Source of the DNA: an uncultured Clostridia bacterium
Lineage (GTDB): Bacteria > Bacillota > Clostridia > Lachnospirales > Anaerotignaceae
Assembly: GCA_910583755.1 (NCBI GenBank)
Contig: CAJTZO010000001.1
Location: 1-64,000 of the forward strand
Length of the DNA stretch: 64,000 bases
Reading direction: 5' to 3'
A program made the position numbers and the translations under genes. The notes under the pieces were generated by a model. That model saw nothing but the letters and a program-made list of their open reading frames with translations, was not told where the DNA came from and did no database searches. Shown piece by piece: positions 1 to 7,651 of this stretch (its first letter is position 1; the number at the start of each line of letters is the position of its first letter).

Positions 1-49
1 ATACCGACATATAAGAACTTCTAAAGAGATAATCTAAATTCACCAATAA

Positions 50-358
50 TTTTATTGTAAAACTTCTGCGTTATATAATATTACGGTAGTAGGGTTTCGT
101 ATTTTTGCTATTTCTTTTTTGTTTGATGGTATCAATATTTTCTCCTCTGCTTTATTTACTGCCTTTGCTAATGGAAAAATATCAGCATTAATTTCTTTTA
201 TGCGTTCTTTTGGCTTTTTTGTTCCTATTATATTAATATTACCTTTACTTTTGGGTGTTGTAGGAATTTGGCTTGTTGTCCCCATCTCTGAAGTATGTAC
301 CATATTTATTTCTGTCTATTGTTACAAAACATTTAAAAAACAATATGGATATGAATAA
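50..358 (+). pseudogene. C-terminal remnant of a MATE efflux transporter
   Basis: The open frame from 50 to the TAA at 356-358 reads as the last part of a MepA-like MATE transporter: a segment GFRIFAISFLFDGINIFSSA, then NGKISALISFMRSFGFF, then the last hydrophobic helices and a short basic tail. An intact gene is about 440 to 450 residues; only about 100 remain here. All three forward frames have stop codons within the first 49 bases (this frame at 35-37 and 47-49), so the gene does not simply run off the window edge. A frameshift or nonsense change just upstream, or a truncation, is the likely cause. An intact MATE gene lies at 19764-21098. No start codon or RBS for a separate short protein is convincing. 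Confidence 0.7.
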
Positions 359-363
359 ATGCA

Positions 364-392
364 TTGACAAGTTGATATTTTTTTTGTATAGT
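364..392 (+). promoter_or_regulatory. Sigma-A promoter for the riboswitch-controlled formate channel gene
   Basis: TTGACA at 364-369 and TATAGT at 387-392 are separated by exactly 17 bases. Transcription would start near 399, right at the 5' edge of the riboswitch. Confidence 0.85.
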
Positions 393-399
393 AAAAAAG

Positions 400-468
400 A
401 AGTCATATGACTGACGGAAGTGGATTACCACATGAAGTATGACAAAATTTAAGCCGACCGTCTGGGCA
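400..468 (+). promoter_or_regulatory. ZTP (pfl) riboswitch
   Basis: The leader has the pfl-motif layout. P1 is GTCATA (402-407) with TATGAC (438-443). Inside it lies TGACTGACGG, followed by a small hairpin GTGG/CCAC (420-423 and 428-431) and the joining bases ATGAAG. After a short linker comes GCCGACCGTCTGGGCA (453-468). GACGG (413-417) can pair with CCGTC (458-462), giving the pseudoknot that defines the family. ZTP riboswitches sense ZMP/ZTP, which accumulate when 10-formyl-tetrahydrofolate is short, and switch on one-carbon and purine genes. The identification rests on remembered consensus, not on a covariance search. Confidence 0.9.
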
Positions 469-495
469 ATATTGTTCAGATTGCGGCTTTTTTTA
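452..495 (+). terminator. Intrinsic terminator of the ZTP riboswitch
   Basis: AGCCG (452-456) plus GTCTG (460-464) pair with CAGAT (477-481) plus CGGCT (484-488), followed by a run of T. The 5' arm uses the same CCGTCTGGGC bases that form the riboswitch pseudoknot, so ligand binding and termination exclude each other. This predicts an ON switch when ZTP is bound. Confidence 0.8.
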
Positions 496-535
496 TTATA
501 TCCATTTTTTATCAATAACAGGGAGGAATTATCAT

Positions 536-1165
536 ATGGAACAAATCAGACAATTTGTATCAGCAATCCTAGCAGGTTTTATGATTGGTATGGGAGGAAC
601 TGTTTTTCTTTCTCTTGATAATAAAGCATTAGGAGCGTGTATGTTCGGTGTAGGATTATTTACAGTTGTTATATTTCGTTTGCAATTATACACAGGAAAA
701 ATTGGATATGTTCCTTTTGAAAAAAAAGAATATGCTTTAGAATTACTGCTTACTTGGTTAGGAAATTTTTGTGGTACAGTATTGATTGCAAAATGTGTGC
801 AAAACACCAGAATATTGACAGAAGATATGTTAAATAAAGTAATCACTATGGCACAAACAAAGTTAGAAGATAATTTATTAAGTATTTTTATCTTATCCAT
901 CTTTTGTGGAATCCTAATGTTTATTGCTGTAGATACTTTTAGAGAACAACAAGGTTCTACAATAAAGGTAATTGCTGTATTTATACCTGTTATGGTATTT
1001 ATTTTAAGCGGATTCGAACATGTTGTAGCAAATATGTATTACTTTGCTATGGCAAAAACATGGTCTTTTCATACAATGATTGCATTACTTGTCATGACCG
1101 CTGGAAACAGTGTAGGAGGAATGATAATTCCTGTTTATCAAAAAATATTTCATTTAAGAACATAA
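536..1165 (+). CDS. Formate/nitrite transporter (FNT) family protein
   Basis: This 209-residue membrane protein resembles FocA/NirC channels, which move formate, nitrite or related small anions across the cytoplasmic membrane. About six hydrophobic segments are visible, starting with FVSAILAGFMIGMGGTVFL and including an FGVGLFTVVIF-type segment and a terminal AGNSVGGMIIP segment. It is shorter than the usual 250 to 280 residues, mainly through short termini. The ATG follows GGGAGG by 8 bases. The ZTP riboswitch upstream suggests that the substrate is formate, imported to feed 10-formyl-THF synthesis when purine precursors pile up. That link is inference; the sequence alone cannot separate formate from nitrite or hydrosulfide. 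Confidence 0.85.
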   Translation: MEQIRQFVSAILAGFMIGMGGTVFLSLDNKALGACMFGVGLFTVVIFRLQLYTGKIGYVPFEKKEYALELLLTWLGNFCGTVLIAKCVQNTRILTEDMLNKVITMAQTKLEDNLLSIFILSIFCGILMFIAVDTFREQQGSTIKVIAVFIPVMVFILSGFEHVVANMYYFAMAKTWSFHTMIALLVMTAGNSVGGMIIPVYQKIFHLRT

Positions 1166-1288
1166 TTTTTAAAATTGTTATATTTTCTTTTTTTAATCTT
1201 AAGAATCTTGTAATGAACCATTAGATGTTTCTTAAACTCTTTATTATATAATAATAATAACAAAGAAAAAGAAACGGAGGGAAAGCTT

Positions 1289-2098
1289 ATGAAGCTAGAA
1301 ATGGTATTACAAGTATTTCTATTTAGTGGTATATTTTTTATAACAATAGCATATTATAGTAAAGTTGTTACCATACCAAATGATAAAGTATGGAATCAGA
1401 TTTTCCATTTAAAAAAATCATTTCTTATTAGTATCATAATTTTTTCTGTTTTTGTTTCTTTTTCTTGCCATCAGAAAAAAACAGGGCTAGAAAGTAAAAC
1501 CGTACAATGGATTGCAGGGCAAGCAGGAAACCAAGCAACAGAAAAAGAATTGATGAAGGGAATTACTTATCATTCTGGAGAAAGTGAAGTTGTGTATTAT
1601 AATCAAGGAGATATGCATTGGGGAAATCAAAAATATGGTAAAACAGATTTTATTTCTGAAACAGGTTGCGGACCAACTTGTTTAGCTATGGTTATTTCTA
1701 CATTAACGGAAAATACCATTAATCCAAAACAAATGGCTGATTGGGCATACCAAAATGGATATTGTGCAGAAGGCAGTGGAAGCTATCATAGTTTAATAGA
1801 AGATGCTGCAAAATCTTTTGGATTGCAAGTAGAACAAGCGAATGTTTTAGAAGGACAAAAAATTTCAGATGCACTTTCTCATAATAAATTAGTAATTGCA
1901 TTAATGGGAAAAGGTACTTTTACATCTAGTGGTCATTTTATTGTATTAAGAGGAATCACAGAAAATGGAACTGTGCTTGTAGCAGACCCCAAGAATAAAA
2001 GAAATAATCAGAAAACATTTTCTCTTGGACTACTCTTGTCAGAAGCAAAAGGTAGTACAGGTGGTTTAGGTCCATTTTGGATAATAAATAAAAAGTAA
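1289..2098 (+). CDS. Membrane-anchored C39-like cysteine peptidase
   Basis: The 269-residue protein has two hydrophobic segments near the N terminus (about residues 6-23 and 44-60) and then an extracytoplasmic papain-like C39_2 domain from about residue 100. The catalytic set is visible: Cys127 in GCGPTC, His216 in SGHFIVL and Asp233 in VLVADPKN. Proteins of this type are common in Firmicutes surface or cell-wall functions, but their substrates are mostly unknown. No ABC transporter or bacteriocin precursor is adjacent, so a bacteriocin-processing role is unlikely. RBS GGAGGG precedes the ATG. The lipoprotein gene at 2108 follows after 9 bases, so the two are probably co-transcribed. Confidence 0.8.
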   Translation: MKLEMVLQVFLFSGIFFITIAYYSKVVTIPNDKVWNQIFHLKKSFLISIIIFSVFVSFSCHQKKTGLESKTVQWIAGQAGNQATEKELMKGITYHSGESEVVYYNQGDMHWGNQKYGKTDFISETGCGPTCLAMVISTLTENTINPKQMADWAYQNGYCAEGSGSYHSLIEDAAKSFGLQVEQANVLEGQKISDALSHNKLVIALMGKGTFTSSGHFIVLRGITENGTVLVADPKNKRNNQKTFSLGLLLSEAKGSTGGLGPFWIINKK

Positions 2099-2107
2099 GG
2101 TGAAAAT

Positions 2108-2515
2108 ATGCAAAAAATATTAGATGGCTTGATATTTGTTGTATTATGTATTTTTCTTTTTACAGGTTGCCAAAAAAAAGAAGAAAAAATCAATTTTGAA
2201 GAAATTGCAAATGCTACAAAAATAGAAATAACGCATTCTCTCAGTGGAACAGTGACAACAGAGACAATAGAAGATACCGATGATATTACTCATGTTGCAA
2301 ATTGGATGAATGAATTAATATTAGATGAAATTTCTTTTCCAGAAAATGAAACACCATCAGATACAGAAGGAGGAGAAAGTTATTCCTTTACTGTATCAGA
2401 TGCGGAAGGAAAGCAAATAAATTTTTATTATTTTATCAATAGTCCAGAAGATTATTACATATTGTATGATACAAAATGGTACATTGTAAAAAATCCAGTG
2501 GTACTTACATTCTAA
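2108..2515 (+). CDS. Small lipoprotein of unknown function
   Basis: The 135-residue product starts with a lipoprotein signal: hydrophobic stretch LIFVVLCIFLF followed by TGC (Cys21) and a lysine-rich linker. The mature part is acidic and looks like a small beta-rich domain with no motif I recognise. It begins 9 bases after the C39-like peptidase gene and ends in a strong terminator, so it is the second gene of that unit. A shared role at the cell surface is plausible but unproven. Confidence 0.7.
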   Translation: MQKILDGLIFVVLCIFLFTGCQKKEEKINFEEIANATKIEITHSLSGTVTTETIEDTDDITHVANWMNELILDEISFPENETPSDTEGGESYSFTVSDAEGKQINFYYFINSPEDYYILYDTKWYIVKNPVVLTF

Positions 2516-2550
2516 AAAAATCCCCATCTTAAAAAGATGGGGATTTTTTT
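2514..2550. terminator. Bidirectional intrinsic terminator
   Basis: ATCCCCATCTT and AAGATGGGGAT form a perfect stem flanked by A and T runs on both sides. It serves both converging units (lipoprotein gene on +, deacetylase gene on -) and overlaps the deacetylase stop codon. Confidence 0.9.
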
Positions 2551-3844
2551 ATTTTACAAATCTTGGCATATAAGATTTTTCTGTCATGGGGCGGATTTCA
2601 TATCCTTGTGCCTGTAATCCTTCTATAATCTCTGGTAGCGCTTCTACTGTTGTCTGCTTTGGCTTTGTTTGGTGCATCAATATAATAACTTGATTTTTTC
2701 CAGATGTTCCATTTAATACATTATGAACAATAACATCCTTTGGCACATTGTTGCCACGAGCGTCTCCAGAATCTACATTCCAATCAACATAAAAATATCC
2801 ATTTTGTTTTGCTTGTGTTGTAATGTCTCCCATAACACCGTTTTTCATACCAATAGAATTATTAGAACCTCCCGGAAAACGCATAAAAGGAGAAGCTGTT
2901 CCTAAGATGTTTTCCAAGTATTGTTGTTCTGTATTAAAGTCGTTCCAAAAGGCGTCAGAGGAAGAATATAATACTTCATATTTATGACTATTGGTATGAT
3001 TTCCTACAATATGTCCTTCTTCTTGCATTCTTTGTAATAATTCTTCATCACAAGTTCCTGTTACAAAAAAGGTTGCTTTTACATGATATTCTTTTAAAAT
3101 ATCTAAAATTTTTGCTGTATTTTCGGATGTTCCATCATCAAATGTTAAAAATGCTCTCTTTGATGCAAATTTTGCATATTTTACTGGAAATTCTGGTGCG
3201 ATTTCTATTACTTCATGTAATATATCTGCAACTTCTCCTAAAGTAAGAACATTATCCAGTTCAATCTTGCCATTATTTTGAATATCTATTAAACCTCTGG
3301 AATAAGCAAATTGGAGTGGAATAGTTGCAGCTTTTGCAACATTTTCTTCAAAGACAATATCTTCTCCTCCAGAAAGGTCAACATTAGGACATGCTGTTTC
3401 TATCAAACGATACAATAATATCACAAAGTCACTGCGAGATAATTCCTCAGAAGGAGAAAAAATATCATCTCCTTTACCATTTACAATTCCTAAATGATAT
3501 GCTTGTAATATAAATGGTTGACTATCCGCATCCACATCCGAAAAAGGGTTTTCTAAAACAATTTTTGGTTTTTTCCCTGTCAATATTTCATATGTATCCA
3601 TAATATAGCGGCAAGCTTCGCCTCTATCTAATGTATAATCTTTCCTTTGTTGTAAATTTTCTATCATTAACTCTGTTTTATCAGATAATTCCTCTTCTTC
3701 TATTAAAATGAAATGTTCTTCTTGTTGAGAAACGGAAGATAACAAATTCAGTTCTTTTTTAGATTCAAAAGCGGGAATAGGCTGTGTTGCTAGGGCAATT
3801 GATAAAAGTAAGGATGGAACACTTGTTAAAAATAAAATACCCAT
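2549..3844 (-). CDS. SLH-domain polysaccharide (peptidoglycan) deacetylase
   Basis: From the ATG at 3844 the protein has 431 residues; an in-frame GTG at 3853 is too close to the RBS AGGAG to be the start. It has an N-terminal signal or anchor, two SLH-type repeats (about residues 68-215, one with FSDVDADSQPFILQAYHLGI) and then a NodB domain. NodB motifs are visible: TFDDG (about 234-238, catalytic Asp and metal Asp), HTNSH (metal His pair), RFPGG, DWNVDSGDA and LMHQT. Such enzymes remove acetyl groups from N-acetylglucosamine in peptidoglycan or other wall polymers; the SLH part would hold it on the wall. It faces away from an amidase gene, which fits wall remodelling. Confidence 0.85.
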   Translation of the reverse strand: MGILFLTSVPSLLLSIALATQPIPAFESKKELNLLSSVSQQEEHFILIEEEELSDKTELMIENLQQRKDYTLDRGEACRYIMDTYEILTGKKPKIVLENPFSDVDADSQPFILQAYHLGIVNGKGDDIFSPSEELSRSDFVILLYRLIETACPNVDLSGGEDIVFEENVAKAATIPLQFAYSRGLIDIQNNGKIELDNVLTLGEVADILHEVIEIAPEFPVKYAKFASKRAFLTFDDGTSENTAKILDILKEYHVKATFFVTGTCDEELLQRMQEEGHIVGNHTNSHKYEVLYSSSDAFWNDFNTEQQYLENILGTASPFMRFPGGSNNSIGMKNGVMGDITTQAKQNGYFYVDWNVDSGDARGNNVPKDVIVHNVLNGTSGKNQVIILMHQTKPKQTTVEALPEIIEGLQAQGYEIRPMTEKSYMPRFVK

Positions 3845-3897
3845 GAAAATCACTCCTGTTTCATTATAATAAATTTACCATAATTAAGTATACATTT

Positions 3898-3904
3898 TTC
3901 GACA
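3898..3904 (-). promoter_or_regulatory. Possible Spo0A box between deacetylase and amidase genes
   Basis: TTCGACA on the + strand is TGTCGAA on the - strand, followed by AAAA, as in the Spo0A consensus (TGNCGAA core). It lies in the 157-base divergent spacer. A seven-base match can occur by chance, so this is a suggestion only. Confidence 0.3.
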
Positions 3905-4001
3905 GCAAAAGACAATAAAAAATATCTTAAATTTTTAAAAATAGTTTCGATTTCTATTTTATTGCATACTATAAAAATAAAGAAATAAAAGGAGAAAAAA
4001 T

Positions 4002-4550
4002 ATGCCTAGAATTTATTTGAGTCCTTCTTTACAAGAATATAATCAATTTATCAATGGGGGTACAGAAGAAGAATATATGAACTTAATTGCGGATGCGATG
4101 GAACCATATTTAATTGCAAGCGGTATTGAATTTACAAGAAATCGCCCTTCTCAAACGTTAACAGAAGCCATTGATGAATCCAATGAAGGAGAATATGACT
4201 TCCATTTAGCATTACATTCTAATGCAGCTTCTCCTTCTTTAGCAGGACAAATGCAAGGGGCAGATGTATATTATTGGTATGACAGTAAATGGGGAAAAGC
4301 TGGGGCAGATATTATTGCAGAAAACTTCAAAGAGGTATACCCTGATAGTAACAAAGTGAAAACTGTTCCAACATCAACCTTGAGAGAATTAAGAAAAACA
4401 TATGCACCTTCCGCACTTATTGAAGTAGCTTATCATGATAATCCTACAGATGCACAATGGATTAAAGATAATATAGAATCTATTGCAAGAAATTTAGTGC
4501 TTTCTCTTACAGAATATTTCGGTATTCCTTTTGTAGAACCAGAAAAATAA
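4002..4550 (+). CDS. N-acetylmuramoyl-L-alanine amidase family protein (Amidase_3-like)
   Basis: The 182-residue protein matches the Amidase_3 fold used to cut the amide between N-acetylmuramic acid and L-alanine in peptidoglycan. Visible signatures are LALHSNAA (His72, zinc ligand) and ALIEVAYHDNP (catalytic Glu141). The usual first zinc motif DPGHGG is replaced by YLSPSLQEYN, a variant I associate with clostridial phage- and spore-related amidases. There is no signal peptide, so it may act in lysis, in a spore mother cell, or through an unusual export route. It starts 157 bases from the divergent deacetylase gene, behind an AAAGGAG site. Confidence 0.8.
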   Translation: MPRIYLSPSLQEYNQFINGGTEEEYMNLIADAMEPYLIASGIEFTRNRPSQTLTEAIDESNEGEYDFHLALHSNAASPSLAGQMQGADVYYWYDSKWGKAGADIIAENFKEVYPDSNKVKTVPTSTLRELRKTYAPSALIEVAYHDNPTDAQWIKDNIESIARNLVLSLTEYFGIPFVEPEK

Positions 4551-4564
4551 CAAAAAAATTTTTT

Positions 4565-4606
4565 AACCTGCAAATAGTAATCATAAACTATTTACAGGTT
4601 TTTTTT
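4565..4606 (+). terminator. Intrinsic terminator after the amidase gene
   Basis: AACCTG-AAATAGT pairs with ACTATTT-CAGGTT around one mismatch and an 8-base loop, followed by T6 or more. Confidence 0.85.
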
Positions 4607-4633
4607 AAAATAAAGAAGGATATTTATGATTAT

Positions 4634-4650
4634 TGTCGAATTAGTATAAT
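4634..4650 (+). promoter_or_regulatory. Putative promoter with Spo0A-like box
   Basis: TATAAT at 4645-4650 has no good -35 at 17 bases, but TGTCGAA (4634-4640) sits in that spacer region. A weak -35 plus a 0A-type box is the arrangement of some Spo0A-activated promoters. It would drive the EF-G-like gene 85 bases downstream. Confidence 0.35.
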
Positions 4651-4735
4651 AAAATAGTATCTTTATTTCGTTAAATTAAGAAATATAAATATAAAATACC
4701 TATTAATTAAACAACAAGAGGAGGTAAAATAAGAT

Positions 4736-6817
4736 ATGAAAAATTATGCTGCAAATGAAGTTCGAGACATCGTTATATTAGGTCATAGTGGTTGTGGAAA
4801 AACCACATTATCAGAATCATTATTATATTATTCTGGTGCTATAAAAAGATTTGGTAAGGTGTCTGACGGAAATACAGTAAGTGATTACGACCCTGAAGAA
4901 ATTCGCAGAAATGTATCTATCAGTACATCTATATTACCTGTAGAATGGAAAGATACAAAGATTAATTTTTTAGATACACCAGGATATTTTGACTTTGTTG
5001 GAGAAGTGAAATTAGCAATGAGTGTAGCAGATACTGCTCTGATTGTTGTTTCTGCAAAATCCGGTTTAGAAGTAGGTACAGAAAAAGCATGGGAGTATGC
5101 AGAAGAAATTGGTATTCCTAAAATGATTTTTATTAATCAAATGGATGATGAAAGTGCAGATTTCCAAAACACAATTAATCAATTAAGAGAAAAATATGGA
5201 AAAATCGTGGCTCCTTTACAAGTACCTTTTAGAGATAGTAATGGAATTTTAGGCTTTATTAATGTATTAAAAAGAGATGCCAGAATGTTAGATAGTAATG
5301 GTAAATTAGTAAAATGTGATATTCCAGATGATAAACAAGAAGAAGTGGAAACACTACGTGCATGGGTTGTAGAAGTAGCAGCAGAAAGTGATGATGATTT
5401 ATTAGAAAAATTCTTTAATGATGAAGAATTAACTTTAGAAGAAATTTACTTAGGTTTGAAAAAAGGAATCCGCAATCATTCTATTGCACCTGTTATTTTT
5501 GGTTCTGCTACAATGGGATATGGCATCAGACTTTTAATGAGTACCATTGTAAAATTTATGCCTCCATCTATTGAATGTCGTCCTTCTTTTATGTGTAAAG
5601 ATTTGAAAAATGAAGGAGAAGGCATGAAGCGCTATAACTCGGAAAAAGACCACCTTGCTTGTTTTGTATTTAAAACAATATCCGACCCTTATGTTGGTCG
5701 TTTAAATATATTCCGTGTGCTTTCTGGTGTCATTGATAATACAAAAACAGTATATAATCCTGAAAAAGATACCTATGAAAAAGTAGCACATCTTTATGTT
5801 GTTAGAGGAAAAGAACAAATTGAAGTAGACGAATTACAAGCAGGAGATATTGGTGCTTTGGCAAAACTTTCAAATACTTCTACACAGGATACACTTTGTT
5901 CTAAATATTTCCCAGTTGAATTAGAAAAAATTGATTTGCCAAAACCAGGACTTTCTATGTGTATTGCACCAAAAGGAAAAGGTGATGAAGATAAAATTTC
6001 TGCAGCTCTGTCTAAAATATTAGAAGAGGACCCAACATTACGTTTGGAAATCAATAAAGAAACAAAACAAACCATTATTTATGGACAAGGAGAACAACAA
6101 CTTGAAGTTGTAGTAAACAAATTAAAAACAAAATATAAAATTGATGTTGATTTGACAGACCCTATTATTCCTTATAGAGAAACTATTAAATCTAAAGTAA
6201 AAATACAGGGTAAATATAAAAAACAATCCGGTGGTCATGGTCAGTATGGTGATGTTTGGATGGAATTTGAACCATCTGGCGACCAATCTCAGCAATATAT
6301 TTTTGAAGAAAAAATATTTGGTGGTTCTGTACCAAAACAATATTTCCCTGCTGTAGAAAAGGGATTACAGGAATGTGTTAACAATGGTGTGTTAGCTGGG
6401 TATCCTGTGGTTGGCTTAAAAGCAACATTGGTAGATGGTTCTTATCACCCTGTGGATTCTTCTGAAATGGCATTTAAAATGGCAACTTCTGTTGCATTTA
6501 AAGATGGTTTGCCACAGGCAAAACCAACAATTTTAGAACCAATTGCTCATGTAGAAGTAACTATACCAGAAAGATATATGGGCGATATTATGGGTGATAT
6601 CAATAAAAGAAGAGGTCGTATCTTAAGTATGAACCCTGAACAAGAAAAGAAAGTAATTGTTGCAGAAGTACCACTTGCAGAAATGCACAAATATGCAACA
6701 GACTTACGTTCTATGACACAAGGTAGAGGTTCTTATGAATATTACTTTGAACGTTATGAAGAAGCACCTATGGAAATGCAGAAAAAAATTATTGACCAAA
6801 AAGCAAATGAAAAATAA
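4736..6817 (+). CDS. Elongation factor G-like translational GTPase
   Basis: The 693-residue protein has the full EF-G architecture: a GTPase domain with G1 GHSGCGKTT (residues 16-24), G3 DTPGYFDF and G4 NQMD, followed by domains II to V ending in the RRGRI and REMTQG-like (RSMTQGRG) regions. Several features differ from housekeeping FusA: the G1 loop has SGCGKTT instead of AHIDAGKTT, and no ribosomal str genes are nearby. It is better read as the EF-G paralogue widespread in Firmicutes than as the main EF-G. Possible roles are recycling or rescue of ribosomes; the exact one cannot be told from sequence. It is monocistronic, with a strong terminator after it. Confidence 0.88.
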   Translation: MKNYAANEVRDIVILGHSGCGKTTLSESLLYYSGAIKRFGKVSDGNTVSDYDPEEIRRNVSISTSILPVEWKDTKINFLDTPGYFDFVGEVKLAMSVADTALIVVSAKSGLEVGTEKAWEYAEEIGIPKMIFINQMDDESADFQNTINQLREKYGKIVAPLQVPFRDSNGILGFINVLKRDARMLDSNGKLVKCDIPDDKQEEVETLRAWVVEVAAESDDDLLEKFFNDEELTLEEIYLGLKKGIRNHSIAPVIFGSATMGYGIRLLMSTIVKFMPPSIECRPSFMCKDLKNEGEGMKRYNSEKDHLACFVFKTISDPYVGRLNIFRVLSGVIDNTKTVYNPEKDTYEKVAHLYVVRGKEQIEVDELQAGDIGALAKLSNTSTQDTLCSKYFPVELEKIDLPKPGLSMCIAPKGKGDEDKISAALSKILEEDPTLRLEINKETKQTIIYGQGEQQLEVVVNKLKTKYKIDVDLTDPIIPYRETIKSKVKIQGKYKKQSGGHGQYGDVWMEFEPSGDQSQQYIFEEKIFGGSVPKQYFPAVEKGLQECVNNGVLAGYPVVGLKATLVDGSYHPVDSSEMAFKMATSVAFKDGLPQAKPTILEPIAHVEVTIPERYMGDIMGDINKRRGRILSMNPEQEKKVIVAEVPLAEMHKYATDLRSMTQGRGSYEYYFERYEEAPMEMQKKIIDQKANEK

Positions 6818-6823
6818 AGAATA

Positions 6824-6867
6824 AAAAAACTGACTTTTAGAATTTTTTCTAAAAGTCAGTTTTTTTT
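6824..6867 (+). terminator. Intrinsic terminator after the EF-G-like gene
   Basis: ACTGACTTTTAGA and TCTAAAAGTCAGT form a perfect 13-bp stem with a 6-base loop, followed by eight T. Confidence 0.92.
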
Positions 6868-6948
6868 GTAACTATGTGTTATACTAATGAGAGAATAAAA
6901 GAATGGATACTTCTATAAAAAAGAGGATTACAGATAAGGAGAACATCT

Positions 6949-7650
6949 ATGCAAAGAAAAACCATATTAGCGGTTGATGATGAAGTACACATTTTAGAAT
7001 TATTAAAATATAACTTAGAAACAAATGGTTATGATGTTATTACAGTGGAAACAGGGGAAGAAGCACTTAAATTATTATCAGAGGAAAAAGTAGATGCTGT
7101 TTTATTAGATTTGATGTTACCAAAGATAGATGGTTTAGAAGTGTTACGTTGTATACGTAAAAATGAAAAGATTAAAAAAATACCTGTTATTTTATTGACT
7201 GCTAAAAATGCTGAATTTGACAAAGTATTAGGGCTAGAAATGGGTGCTGATGATTATATTGCAAAGCCTTTCAGTATTAGAGAACTACAGGCAAGAGTAA
7301 AAGCTGTTTTGCGTCGGGTAACAGAGGATAAAACAATAGAAGCAGAAAAGGTAATTTCGACGCATGGTTTAGAAATTGGAATCGAAACAAAAACAGTAAA
7401 AAAAGATGGAATAGAAATTGAAATGTCATTAAAAGAATTTGAACTTTTAAAATTGTTAGCAGAAAATCCCGGAAAAGTTTATTCTAGAGATATATTATTA
7501 GAAAAAATATGGAGCTATGAATATATTGGAGAGACAAGAACTGTAGATGTACATATTCGACATATTCGGAAAAAAATAGAAGAAGATGACAGTAATCCTA
7601 TGTTTATAAAAACAGTGCGTGGTTTTGGATATAAATTTAGGGAGGACTAA
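6949..7650 (+). CDS. OmpR/PhoB-family response regulator
   Basis: The 233-residue protein has a receiver domain (acidic pair Asp10-Asp11, phospho-acceptor Asp54 in LLDLMLP, conserved Lys in the AKPF region) and a C-terminal winged helix with the typical RTVDVHIRHIRKK recognition region. It controls transcription on phosphorylation by the kinase encoded one base downstream (7652). The PhoB/PhoP type is likely from the kinase architecture, but no phosphate transport genes are nearby and no Pho box was identified. Confidence 0.9.
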   Translation: MQRKTILAVDDEVHILELLKYNLETNGYDVITVETGEEALKLLSEEKVDAVLLDLMLPKIDGLEVLRCIRKNEKIKKIPVILLTAKNAEFDKVLGLEMGADDYIAKPFSIRELQARVKAVLRRVTEDKTIEAEKVISTHGLEIGIETKTVKKDGIEIEMSLKEFELLKLLAENPGKVYSRDILLEKIWSYEYIGETRTVDVHIRHIRKKIEEDDSNPMFIKTVRGFGYKFRED

Positions 7651-7651
7651 T

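Noticed and set aside
52..303. Open frame of 83 codons on the minus strand
   Set aside because: It is antisense to the MATE remnant, which explains the same bases by clear similarity. There is no RBS.
1166..1288. TTAAGAA/TTCTTAA pair after the FNT gene considered as terminator
   Set aside because: The stem is weak and the T run broken; too little to list as a feature.
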